This document shows, piece after piece, positions 34,055-45,653 of a stretch of 64,000 nt of DNA; position 1 is the first letter of the stretch, and the number at the start of each line of letters is the position of its first letter. The position numbers and the translations under genes are program-made. Source of the DNA: Cylicocyclus nassatus. Its lineage: Eukaryota > Nematoda > Chromadorea > Rhabditida > Strongylidae. Location of the stretch: assembly GCA_958299035.1 (NCBI GenBank), contig CATQJL010000223.1, positions 80,741,322-80,805,321 on the forward strand. The letters are read 5' to 3'. The notes under the pieces were generated by a model, which was not told where the DNA came from, did not search any database, and worked only from the letters and a program-made list of their open reading frames with translations.

Positions 34055-34385
34055 GGGACCTTCGGAAGCAAGGCACACTTGGGCTCCACGAATGTGACCA
34101 GTGGGCAAGGATTACCGTCTTAGTAAGGTGAACGGAAACGGCTGGCGCGGTAAGTTTACCGGAGCAAACGATCCAAGGCTTCGCAGATTCGGTGTAGCCA
34201 TGATTTATACTACCTCTCCTTCTTGAGAGTTGGCAATCTTCTGAAGAGACGGCAAGTCGATTAGAACGACATTAGAGGAAACGATGTAGAGCGCGGCAAA
34301 ATCGAGACATGGAGGAGTAAGCTCCCATATAAAGGTGTCAGGAGCAATGGAAATGTGGTCGTTATAGCGGTCTCGAAAATTCTAA

Positions 34386-34495
34386 GGGTTGTTTCATACT
34401 GCAGTCGCTGCAGCAACTGCAGTCACAGTGGGACGGGCAAAAGACATTGATCGATCGACGGTCGGTGCTGCAGCGACTGCAGTATGAAACAACCC
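34386..34495. mobile_element. TAA-flanked MITE (GGGTTGTTTCATACTGC ends), short copy
   Basis: Ends GGGTTGTTTCATACTGCAGT and its complement at the right; TAA at 34383-34385 and 34496-34498. A longer relative with the same ends is at 36411-36901. The 3-bp TAA duplication fits PIF/Harbinger MITEs. Confidence 0.8.
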
Positions 34496-34498
34496 TAA

Positions 34499-35627
34499 GG
34501 AACAACATAGTTGACTTTGAGCGCATGAGCGATCTTCTCTAATGAGCATGAAGGTAGATAGGAAGTGACTCCTGCGAGTCATTAAAGCTTATGCAGTAGA
34601 GATCGGGTGTAAGGGTAACGAGAATGACTCTCACAGGATTTGATGACTACATCAATTCGATTTCGCAAAATGAATCACTCGAATTGATGCTAAAAGCGAA
34701 CTTTAATGGAGATTTGAGGAAAAAAGAAGCTGGAAAGCGTCATGGAATCCCCGGATATGGATTATGCAAAAAGGTGCGCATCCTGTGACCGTGTTCATGG
34801 GTAGGCTCAAATCACGATACCGGTATTAAGCCGCGGGTAAGCGAGCCCTTTGGGTTAGGCCTACGCTGAATAGGTCAACCATAAAATGCCGCCATATTGG
34901 TATTCACAAACGAGCTTTATTGAGTTAGCCTACTCATTACCGATAATTACGAAACAGCTTATCCAGAACATGTGATTTCGGTACCCACTATTTCGTGGAT
35001 TCACTTAATCAAGCACAGTATGAGAATCGCAATAGGTTACAAAGGAGTGGGCCTCTCTCCAAGTGTTGAGTTTTATGAAGCAGCAATGGCTATTGACAGT
35101 AGTACATCATATTTTAGTAACAATATTTTTCTTATTTAGACATCAAAGTTTTTTTGTTTGTAATTCCAAGGAAAAGTCTTCACAGGAAGACGAATTTACT
35201 AATTTACTTAAGCGAAAAAAAAAACTGAAATATTAGGGCCCGATACTTTTTTAACTCTGAAAGTGACATTTTTGCAAACAAAAACGCTCTGCTATAAATT
35301 TTATCAACGCTAGCTCATCACTTACTACGGAAACATGTAGTCAAAATGAATGCAACAGAATTAAAGAGATAGATTACTCAAAACAGCCATGAAAATGATT
35401 TCACGACTGCAAATGGAGATGTCCGGTCCTGTAAGGCTTTTAACTTGTCGCGCATAGTGTTACTTCAAGCTCCCCGCATCTTTGAAGCCTAATTCCTAAA
35501 CCATATCCTTTCCACTTTAAAGGCAGCCTCCCGTCAAAATGAGGGGTGCCGGGCTTTGTAGCGTTGTTATAGTAGACCCCCTACTCAAGCGGTGATGACC
35601 GAGGTCCGAAGCAAAAGGGGGGTCTAC
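34499..35627. other. Gene-free stretch
   Basis: Only short frames; no splice-supported gene and no repeat termini recognised. Confidence 0.35.
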
Positions 35628-35630
35628 TAA

Positions 35631-35782
35631 GGGATCGTTCAGACCGCCACAAAGACGCACAAAGGCGCACGGAGGGGAGTCTTGTCTCGTCTCGTTTATC
35701 TCGACACGCACACTCACTTACACGCGCCTTCGTGCGCCTTCGTCCGCCTTTGTGCGCCTTTGTGCGCGGTCTGAACGATCCC
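35631..35782. mobile_element. TAA-flanked MITE (GGGATCGTTCAGACCGC ends)
   Basis: Left GGGATCGTTCAGACCGCC and right ..GCGGTCTGAACGATCCC are complements; TAA lies at 35628-35630 and 35783-35785. Internal GCGCACAAAGGCGCAC-like repeats form the arms. Confidence 0.82.
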
Positions 35783-35785
35783 TAA

Positions 35786-36407
35786 GCCTGAAATTTGCAT
35801 TGAAAGTAGCCCGGAAATTACGGTAAGCCGGGATGCCGCCCACCAGCAATTTTGAACTGAAGGCCAGAGTGCTTATAGCTTACACAGTCATGACAGTTAG
35901 GTCCCATAGCGACGCTGCGTTGGCGCCGGGTAGAGGAACGAACACCTCTATTAGGCACCATCTCCAAGGGCTGCTGGTCCTTGCGTCCTACCTTTGTGCA
36001 TCGTGTTGGAACTAGTAGTCCGCGGAGGCGGTGCTTAATTGAGCTGTTCAGTCCTAAACTCATTTTTGACATTTTCACACTCTGCAAGCTGCACGATCGC
36101 AAGCAGCGGACTGACAAGCCCAGGTAAGCGCAAAAGTTCTAAATTCAGGTGGAACGCTGCGTTTAATGACTTTGAATTCTTGCATCCTACCAAAGCACGT
36201 AAAATTTAGTAGAATAAGCCTTTAATCAATGATTCAATCAAGCGGCGAATCAAACCAGCTTGCATCGCAAAACACAAACTTACGCTTTTAGGAGTTGCAA
36301 TGCCGCCTCTGTTGAATTGGATAAACTAGCGGAGGTGCAAGTGAATACGTACTGAAGATGTGTTATAGACGGTTGTGAAAAACTACAAAAATGTAAGAAG
36401 TGCGCAC
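35786..36407. other. Gene-free stretch
   Basis: A 99-codon minus-strand frame (35818-36117) has no recognised domain and no splice or start support. Nothing else found. Confidence 0.35.
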
Positions 36408-36410
36408 ATA

Positions 36411-36901
36411 GGGTTGTTTCATACTGCCGCACTGATTGCAGCAGACTGCAGCAGACTGCAGCAGACTCCAGCTGACCGCACTGATCGCAACCGCCGCACA
36501 GACGCTGCATGCTTTCGTAAAAGAGAAAACAATTGCGATTATGTCAAAACACCGTGATTTACGCCTAGGAAGTTCGTAGGTTCTAACTTACTCTTTCCAA
36601 TCAAATTCTGGTGATTGTTTTCATTGGTATGCTTATATTTATTCTGATTCTCCCCTTATTGCATATACCTGTTTTACTTTCGTTTTTGTCTTTTGGATCT
36701 AGGCATATATCGTTGTTGGTTGTTTGGGCTACAACAATTTATCCTCTCCACCTTCACGGAAGGATACAGCGATCTGTGCGGCCCTTGCGGTCAGTGCGGT
36801 CATGCAGTCTGCTGCAATCAGCTGTGGTCGGTGCGGTCAGCTGCAGTCAGCTGTGGTCTGCTCCAGTCTGCTGCAGTCAGTGCGGCAGTCTGAAACAACC
36901 C
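36411..36901. mobile_element. ATA-flanked MITE with CTGCAG-rich arms
   Basis: Ends GGGTTGTTTCATACTGCC and its near complement (GGCAGTCTGAAACAACCC), the same termini as at 34386-34495. ATA is on both sides (36408-36410, 36902-36904). The left arm has three AGACTGCAGC units; the right arm mirrors them with extra units (CAGCTGTGGTC). About 240 bp of AT-rich non-mirrored DNA lies in the centre. Confidence 0.78.
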
Positions 36902-37484
36902 ATAAGGACACCAGAGCGTACTTTAAGAGTTAGTGGGCACGCTGCTGACGTCAGCGATGCTGCGTAAGCTATTAATAGAATTAATTAATTCACTACTTTT
37001 CATTTTCCTTCAATTCTCTATTTCTTTTGCTTTCAGAAACTTACTGAATGCGTTTACTTCGTCACTGACAGAAGTATGGATGATCGTAGCTATGCACTGC
37101 TCTTTCGAACAAACCTCAATAACGATATTCATTTTCGTCTTTAGTATCAATCTAGCTCTTCCACTTGCTACTACAATCTATATCCAAATGTAATCATTGG
37201 CTAGTAGATCGTTTACATCTTACGAAGTTATGCTTTCTATAACTGATGAAGATCGTTGCTTGTAAAATGATTCTTTTTCGAATTCTGAACTTTCGTCTCA
37301 TACCATATCTCCTTCCTCCTGCCCAAGACGTTTAATTGCCCAATTTATAAGCTCCATCAAACTATAAGCGAATCTCAATACTTCATTCAATGTAATCTGC
37401 TACAAAAACGCATTGTTGACAGCTCTTGTCTTTATATTGTTCTGCATTTCCATTTCTCAACAAAGAGGAATGAAGGAAAGAAAC

Positions 37485-37511
37485 ATTGTATGTATGTATG
37501 TATGTATGTAA
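37485..37511. repeat. (GTAT)n microsatellite
   Basis: About six tetranucleotide repeats. Between 36905 and 37841 I see no gene. Confidence 0.8.
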
Positions 37512-37841
37512 AATGTATGGTGGACCGATGGACTGCTGGATGGATGGATCGATAAATGGGCCATTGGATAGGCTGCTACCACTCGGAAATGGTTGACCAC
37601 TTCGAGTACTTCATCTACTCTGCTGTTGAGAGCAAAAATGCCACTCATGCAGATCAATGTACATGTGATTAGAGCTCTCTACAATGTGTAAGATGCATAC
37701 ACATGTGCACTACCGTTGGAGTGTACACAAAAGCTTAATGGTATGAAACTAAAGCTTAGAGTTCCCTCGATGCTATACACATTTTTTATACCTCACTCTC
37801 CCTCACTCTCCTTTTCCAGTTATTAGTTTCTTTTTGAGTAT

Positions 37842-37884
37842 GGCACATTACTATTGTAATGTAGATAAATAAATAAATAAATAG
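37842..37884 (+). repeat. (AATA)n tail, probable LINE 3' end
   Basis: GTAATGTAGATAAATAAATA and further ATAA units look like the 3' tail of a non-LTR element. The upstream 37.3-37.8 kb stretch shows no readable RT frame, so only the tail is proposed. Confidence 0.4.
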
Positions 37885-38069
37885 GTAATAGCTAAGTAGT
37901 TATTACCAAATAACTAGCTATAAGCTATTAATAGCTCGGAGGCGGGATACTAACCGTGGGTTAGTCTAACTGAGGCTGCTGGGTAAGCTAACCCAGCATC
38001 GAAGCTCGTGAAAACTGACCGTAGGCTAGTCTACCTCTCTCTTGGGTCAATAAGTGCCAAAACGCGGAT

Positions 38070-38745
38070 CTAATCTTTAAGCCTCACATAGGTAGTGCCC
38101 AGTTCAGGCAGCAGCTTTCCTAGAACTTAAGTCGTAGCTAAGAATTTATAGTGTTAAAAGTCCTGGTTTCAAGATCGGGATACGAAGTGAACCAATGAAT
38201 TCCAAAAAACTGTGGATAATAAGTAGTTAGCATAGGAGCATGCCTGCAAGATTTAGGCCCTCTAGCTTCATTTTGAACCGAATTTTAGTGAGAAAATAAG
38301 TGACAAAACACGAATCTGCGCTTTTGTGAAGAAATAAAGCTCTCTCCCTCGATTTGGAGGAAAAGGAAAGTCACATATGTGGACTAAGTTTTGCCGACGA
38401 ATCTAACGGTACCCTTGGCTTCCCTATCTTTAATCAATGCGAGTTTTGCCAATTCCAGACCCTGCCTCAAACTCAGCCAACCATCCTGAAACTTTTTGGG
38501 TAATGTTGAAGCCTAACACTGATAATGTCCTAAAAATTTCAGCGCTGCAGCTTTCCTAAAACTCGAGTTGTAGAAAATCAAGGAATCTACAATGTTGGAA
38601 ATCCTGGTTTACAATATCGGAGTATGGAATGAACCGATGAAAACCAAAAACTGTGGACAGTAAGCAGTTAGCATTGTAGCATGCCTGCAAAGTTTGAGCC
38701 AGCTTTAATTTGAGCGAATTATAATTTCGCGAGATTTCGTGCAAT
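38070..38745. repeat. Diverged direct duplication, about 438-bp period
   Basis: Blocks at about 38102-38310 and 38540-38745 share CAGCTTTCCTA, TCCTGGTTT, GAACC..TGAA, AAAACTGTGGA, AGTTAGCAT and GCATGCCTGCAA in the same order and orientation. An old tandem duplication. Confidence 0.65.
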
Positions 38746-38748
38746 ATA

Positions 38749-39422
38749 CAGGGTGTCCCAAAAAGATGTGCACACTGTTTGATTGTTAATAACTCTCTTG
38801 CTTTGATGTCTTTTGCCGAGCTTGAGGTACCATTCTTTAGAGCGAGGTTCAGCTTAGATTTACAGTATGGAGCGATTTATCAGCAGCTCTTCATTACTGT
38901 AGGATTACGGTAGGAATTTGGACGAGGATTTTAAGCCATTAGCGGCATTTTGCCTCAGAAAGAAAGCCGAACAAGCCAGCCAACTCTTGAACAGGGTGAA
39001 TCGAAGTTGCTGATTCTAAATATGAAAATTGCACGTCAGTACTCTGTTTCTTTCATGAGTTATTTAGATTCAGGGTAACAACTGAATTTCCAATACTTTT
39101 CAGAAATGTGAATACGTCATCAATAAAGCTCGAAAAACTGTGGAAATTTGTGTATTGGAATCAGCACACCTGAACCTTGATACACAAATTTTCAGATTTT
39201 TTCAAAATCATTTTATCAAAAGGCTCATTCCATAGTGACGCTGCATGCTGAAAGTTTATACCATGATCCTACAGTAACGAAGAGTGATTGATGATTCGCT
39301 CTATACTGTAAATCTAAGTTTATCCTCGCTGTAGAGAATGTTACCTAATGGTCGGCGAAAGACATGAAAACAAGGGAGTTATTAACGATTGAACAGTGTG
39401 CACATCTTTTTGGGACACTCTG
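38749..39422. mobile_element. Foldback MITE, family C, copy 2
   Basis: Left CAGGGTGTCCCAAAAAGATG, then GTGCACACTGTTTGATTG; right end mirrors it up to CTTTTTGGGACACTCTG. TA at 38747-38748 and 39423-39424. Arms contain ATTACTGTAGGATTACGGTA-type and CTGATTCTAAAT/GGAATCAGC cores. Confidence 0.82.
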
Positions 39423-39619
39423 TATTGCACAGTCACTTTCCACTGGGTTGGCTAACCCACTTTGTTTGTGAAGACCACGGCCACTGGGTCGCTTCAGCTC
39501 ATGATCTGATCTCAGCGAGCACGTATTACATCAAAAAAAATATTCATTACGTATGCGAGCAACGACGAACGCAGAAGGGCTTCTGGGCTATTTGACAACA
39601 CGACCTTGGAAACATCTAA

Positions 39620-40344
39620 GGCTCGTATGCACTTACATCCCCGCGGGGAGGGGATCTGAAAGGGGATGCGTCATATCTCGCTCTGTATATCTTTCTTCTT
39701 CTTCCTCTGTCTTGCTTTTGTAGGTTCTCGTACACTGATACCTGCGCATAACGGTTGCCAGGTTACTGCCGTACAAGATTAGATATCAATATTTCGTCTG
39801 ATCCCCTGGGGATCCCCTGGGAATCACCTCACATTTTCAAGGTCATTTATCTTCCTGAAAACTCAAAGAAAATGCTCTAAAATTGTACTGAGGATATGCT
39901 ACGGCACTGCTGAACATGTTTATGGTAGAAATGAGTGAAATCTCAAGATATCAAAATCGTCGATGAACCGCCTCGCGAGCCAGGGATTATGGAAAAAATC
40001 TAAATCTTCAGGTTCCATTTGATCTGTCGAAAACATGCTCAGCAGTATCGTAGTATATCTTTAGTGCATTTTGCAGCGTTTTTATTGAGTTTTCAGGGAG
40101 ATAAATGACTTTGAAAATGTGAGGTGATCCCCTGGGGATCCCCAGGGGATCAGGCGAAATAAATAGTGAATATCTAATCTTGTACGACAGTAATCTGGCA
40201 TCCGTTATGCGCAGGTATCAGTGTATGAGAAACTTCATAAGCAAGACAGAGAAAGAAGAAGAAAGATATGTAGACTAGCGAGATATGACGATTTCCCTCT
40301 CAAACCCCCCCCCCTCCCCGCGGGGATGTACGTGCATACGGGCC
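39620..40344. mobile_element. Foldback element, family B, copy 3
   Basis: Left GGCTCGTATGCACTTACATC then CCCGCGGGGAGGGGATC; right end mirrors it (..CCCGCGGGGATGTACGTGCA, TACGGGCC). TAA on both sides (39617-39619, 40345-40347). The arms fold almost end to end and hold GATCCCCTGGGGATCCCC palindromes. The 77-codon frame at 40221 is part of an arm. Confidence 0.82.
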
Positions 40345-40904
40345 TAAGACTGCAAAGTCATCCCGGTGAGAGCTGCATAGTCAACATAGACTATTGCTTC
40401 CTCAGAATCTCAATCATTTGGCTCAAAAGAGCTACGGAGAACGGGATCAAATAATGGAGACGTTGACAATGCGGCAGAGCAAGTACTACTAGCAGCTCTT
40501 TCAAGCTTGCATGAGAGCCCAGAGATCCTGGTCTCTCTCGAAAAACCGGGTTCACCAAGTGGCACACATGGTCTTAGGAAGTAAAAATCGAAAAACATGG
40601 TGATGGAGATTAACCGAGAAGCTTGGTGGTGAAAAGATGAAGACAGGAGGATTTACAGGCGATGGCACAAATCGAAATTGGAGGAATACTCAGACTTAAA
40701 GACAGCAGCTCGCCAAAACCGAACATCCCGAGTTTTTGACAGAGGGTTGCTTGCACCCCAAACATGATAAGAGAGCAGGTCCGAGCGCTCAGCATGCTGC
40801 CCTTGCTTAGAAAACTGCCCTTAAACCCGTTACGCACAAGAGATTCTCATACGCGCGGACGAGCTTGCGATTCTCATTAGCCCGTCAGAGAAGGCATGCC
40901 GCAA

Positions 40905-41116
40905 TGTTATTATTACGAGGGTCTCGCAACGTCGGCCTCTCTAAAAATGGCGGGACGTGCTCCACTCGTTCAAATTCAAAAGGGGAGACCTCGGGAAATG
41001 GTGGTTTTTGCCATTTTCGCGCTCTTCAGGGTGGATTTTCGGAATCAGCGCCTCGAATTACCCCAGATAAGCAAAAAAAACTTCAAGTCGAGAACCTGCC
41101 GAACCGCTGCCTGTAA
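40905..41116. mobile_element. Family D fragment
   Basis: The right terminus CCTGCCGAACCGCTGCCTGT resembles family D ends; a clear left terminus is missing. It contains GGAATCAGCG at 41041-41050. Confidence 0.45.
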
Positions 41117-41229
41117 ACTGTGGCTGCTTGAAAATAGGAGGTCCGCTGAAAGATGGAGAACCTACTTCGAAAAAGGGTAACAATAGGCCACAGCGTTGAC
41201 TCTATCCCATGTTCTGATCCCACAAAAAA

Positions 41230-41728
41230 CAGCACCAGTTGGCACGGAAGGGTAGTATAGCTGACGTGTAATGAAATAAAGAATGGGAAGGCAACTGGTC
41301 CAAGCAACATGACAAACGAACTGTGGAAAGTAGATGGAGAGCTTTCCCGGTGCGAGTCTGCCAATGCAGCTCTACGCCCATCTACTGGATCATTATCTGT
41401 CCAGCAGCACTTCCGGTGGTGAATTGAGACCATGAAGTGGAACGAAGAGCGCAAGCTCAGTGTCATGGAAGCAAGGATGCTACGATGGACCTTAGGTGCC
41501 ATACTCAAAGACCACATTTGCGATGACACTGTACGAGCCCAAATTAAAGTAGTGCAATTGCCCAGAAAGCGAGTGAGACTACGATGGTGCGAGCAAGTGC
41601 GCAATAGGGGGAAAAGCCACAACAAGATGTTAGCCTCAGCGGTGGTAGCACCATGTAAAAGACCTGGAGGTAGACCCAAGATGAGGTCGACGGACAGGAT
41701 TAAGGGAGATCGGGTAAAACTGAAGTAG
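41230..41728 (+). pseudogene. RTE-like LINE remnant (internal deletion)
   Basis: Translating near 41280-41340 gives NEIKNGKATGPSNMTNELWK, which matches the conserved RT entry block K.GKATG.D..P.E.WK of RTE-type elements. From 41432 the frame gives NEERKLSVMEARMLRW, VRLRWCEQVRNR and GGRPKMRSTDRIK, the familiar C-terminal blocks of the same elements. The RT centre with its catalytic motif is absent, so about two thirds of the domain is deleted. Upstream frame breaks are present. The 98-codon frame 41432-41728 is its end and not a host gene. Confidence 0.65.
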
Positions 41729-44700
41729 GTGAAGGCTTTCTAGCGGATAGGAAGACATAGAGACACCTGACAAGAACAGCAGACTCTGCATAAGCGGAAC
41801 CCATGCTAGGATTGAAAGAAATTTGCGTGCTCAAGCAGAAGATCATCAAAAAATCAATCTCTCCAAATGAGCTAAGGGTTGCGACAGCTATCGGTTTGGG
41901 GATTAGTCCTGGATTATCGAGGTACAGTATCCATATTCATTGCAACAGTCCTTCCTCCCCCCCCCCCCCTCCCCTCATCGTCTATTGTAGCTCTCATAAA
42001 CAGCTTGACGACAAACTTTTCCCTGGCGCAAGTTTGCCGTCAGCGTCACAGACGCACTTGCACTTTTGGATTGAAATCTGAAAACATGGAAATAAACAAC
42101 GAACCAGACAGAAACCAGTGGTGTTTCAGAACTACGCTCTGAATAGAAACAGCGACGTCGCCTACATGAGTAGTTGCTGATCTTTCCAGAACTCCATGCA
42201 CAAACTGGCGCCTAGATCTCACGCTAACTTTGATTATATTTGAAGTACAAAACTTAAGTGCCATCAAAATATTTATTCATACCTCAAGTGCCAGGCACCG
42301 CAAAATATTTATGTCTGACTTTTAGAGTTCATCTTTCTTGTTCTAAGTCCTTTTCGGACTTCGGTATACTTGAAGTACTCGTACTGTGGTTTTTCCTGAA
42401 CAACAACAACAACATACGCACTATTTGACATTCGCTTGTACAGTTATATCTTTCACGAACATATTCCCTTATGAAACTGCAGGGAACTTGCCAACGCGGA
42501 AAGGTTTTCAGTCTTCTTATTCTACAGCTGATCTTTTTTGGGATTTTTAACATCAATTTAATTAATTCTAGGAGGCAAAATTTGGTTAATACGTTTTTGT
42601 GTTGTTCCATGCAAAGGACATTCTTACTCGCAATTGATCACTTTGGGTTGACTACATTTACCGCATACCAGAGACCGGTCTTTCTCTGACCAAAGTGCAA
42701 TTTGTGTACAACTACTGAGATAAGTATTTTTAAATCTTTCAGTAAATATATAAAAGCCTTTTCAGGCAATCTTCTATCTCCAATCCTTCTTTTCTCCGGC
42801 TCGTATGATCATAAATATCAGCTTTTTTTATGAGAATTCAAATTATTTGCTAGCTCAACATTTTCTAGAATGAGCAAAAAGTATCAATGTGCTGGTTATT
42901 TATTTAGATGGAATCGTGGAGAATACTTTGGACAAGAATGTGTAAGACATCCTTGGTTTGCAGATTTAGTTGTAAAATCCCGCAAACCAATCTTGAACAT
43001 ATAGCAGTTTTTTAAGCTACCAGATTTAACCTAGTTCAATCAATTCAAGTTCAAGCAATCATCCGACTAGTTTTGTTTGATCGTAAAACGCTTTGTTTCG
43101 CAAATTTTGCATGTTTTGCTGTAAGCAGAAACTGATTGAGTCCACTTTACTACTGTTAAGGGATAGGTAAATAAAGCAAGTGATAAGGAGGCAGAGTAAG
43201 CTTGTTATCGCCTCCATAGGAGTTCCAGCCCTGCTGTTAGTATGCTAATCTGTATATGTACTTCACATTACAAAATAAAGTACATTCTATTTACTAATTT
43301 CTTCCATTATTTTTCTACGCTTAATCCATTTTCGTAAATCTCATTTTTCTTCATTTTTCTTCACATAATGCAAAAGCAATTACTCTACAACTACGTTTTC
43401 GGATAAGATGTTTTTATTCTGAAACTGAATTCGTGTTTGAAATAAAATTTCCTTCTACCCATATCTAGCCTCAAATTTTTACGAAACAGCAAAGATTGAC
43501 TCAGCTAGAATTCATAGTTACATTTGTTAAGCATTAGTTTACATGATCAAGGCCTACGAGCGGCGTATCGAGGGAAGGGAGGGGGGGGAGGGGAGGACGA
43601 GAGGAGATCGTGAAATTTTTCAAAGTTACCTTAAATCATTTATTGTGCAAGTGACATATAAGTGTAAATGATTTGTAGAAGATTCAAGTGTCTTTTCGAA
43701 ATTTTGTAAAAATTGTAGCAATGTAAGAAAAACTCGGACGTGGTCGCCGTTCTGTCCCTTTTTCTGAAAATTTCGGTTGTAAGCCCACAAAAATCTTTGG
43801 AAGCATCCCAAAAAAAAAATCGGAGTTCGTGGCTAACGCGCTCACCCTCATCGGAAAATTTTCTGCCTACCCATCCCCCCCCCCCTCCCGAAAAATTTCA
43901 CGGCGAAGCATTCTGAAGGTGCTTATAGTGAAAAAGGCATAGAATAGAAATATGGTTAGGGGAAGCCGGCATAGACATTGGATCCACCGTAAAAAGGAAA
44001 AGAAAGGCGAGTTGACCTTAGCATCAGCATTATTAGATGTAAGGACTGTCGTTACTTTCACTATTCATTGGATTTATTGCAGAATCGTCAAGCTCATATT
44101 CTATGTGGTATTATCAGTTATCTATCTGACCCTCCAATTACTTGTATTTTCTTTGGTCGAACAGTCAAGAATACCAAAATCATGAGTGATACCTGGAATT
44201 TTTTTACTGCTAGAACCTCTCATACGCGAAAAGGCCATACAAGGATTATCCGAATAAATCATAACGAGTTACGCGACCTTTGATGATGACACCGATAGTA
44301 TAGTATGAACGGAACGCACACTCATGCATAATCCTAACCACCAGCATGTTCGAAACTTTTATCGATCGCAGCCATTCTTTCGGAAGTAAATTGCGAATCT
44401 CTTAATTATTGTATCAGAAAAAACTTAGCTCTGCAGCGAATGTACAAAACTGGTTTGTCGTCGGTTTGATGTGACGATTCGTCGCAAAAAATAGAAAACG
44501 TCTGTCGAAACGTCATTCATTCTGTATGCGTTTACCATCATCGATGTAAGATCTATACCCATTGTTTACTTCTCGCTAGCTTTCATTCACAGTGGCTCTT
44601 CAATTGTTTACTTCTCATAATTTTTCGAATATTCCGCTATCACATAGTGTCTTTATGGTTGCACAATCACATAACGGTTGAGATTTTTCTGAGCAAACGT

Positions 44701-45451
44701 CAACCCCTTTCTGCTACCTACACGTCACGGTTTGCTCATAAGTCTTACAAACCTTTTTGAAAACTTCCAGTCTCCTCCGGTTTCGACAATTTCTTTGTTT
44801 ATTTTTGAAAGTGATAATTTTGCAAATCTTGGTACCATTAAATAGCAGTGGCAATTTTTTGTACCATTACTTAGTAGTGGCAATATTGGTAGTAAAAAAT
44901 ATTAGTGGCAATATTGGTAGTAAAAAATATAAGTTACATATTGTTATTAACATTTTTGACAATAAAGATGAAGAAAAGAGTTGATAAGGCTGAATGAAAA
45001 CATTTGAATTAATTTTCTACATTCGTGCTTGAAAATAACCAAATTCCCAATGAATTCCGAATTCCGGGCTGGTGGTCGATGTTCCACAACTTACTATAAA
45101 TTTTCAGCCAAAAAAAAAGTTTGAAAAATTTACCACTAATTCGGAAAGTTTGTTTCTACAATGAATCCGATTTTGTTCTAAACCTCTAGCATGTATAATC
45201 AGGTACAAAATGCAGTACAGCTTCTTGAAGTATTGGCATAAGCTGCAATTTTCAGGAAATATGTTTTTATATAGTTTTTGCGCAGAATTTGCGGACCAGA
45301 CTAACAATTTGAGTCCTACAATTCTTATTCTTTTTCGAAATTGCATACTGATCTATTCTAAAACACAGAGTCCGAAATAAAGTGAATACGCCGAGAAGAA
45401 AATTGTCTAAATTGAGCATCAAGCATCCATTCCTTCGTACTTTAGAGAAAG
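41729..45451. other. Long gene-poor stretch
   Basis: AT-rich DNA with frames of at most 93 codons and no recognised domain. C runs lie at 41949-41970 and 43870-43880, a G run at 43580-43590. One frame (42471-42689) has a hydrophobic start but lacks an acceptor or poly(A) context, so I do not call it. No repeat termini identified. Confidence 0.4.
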
Positions 45452-45653
45452 ATACTACAATACCGCTCATAATTTGTCAAAAAAGTCGCCGGACTGCGGC
45501 GCACTCCGCCGCACTCTGCCGCAGTGCGCCGGAGTGTGGCAGAGTCCGCCACACTCCGGCGCGCTCTGCCACACTCCGGCGCACTGCGGCAGAGTGCGGC
45601 GGAGTGCGCCGCGTCCGGCGACTTTTTTGACAAATTATGAGCGGTATTGTAGT
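45452..45653. repeat. 202-bp palindrome built of 10-bp GC units
   Basis: The outer 35-bp arms are ACTACAATACCGCTCATAAT then TTGTCAAAAAAGTCGCC and the exact mirror. The centre is eleven decamers (GCACTCCGCC, GCACTCTGCC, GCAGTGCGCC, GGAGTGTGGC, AGAGTCCGCC, ACACTCCGGC and so on). The centre itself is inverted-repeat-like, so the whole can form a hairpin. Frames on all strands here are artefacts of the repeat. Confidence 0.85.
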
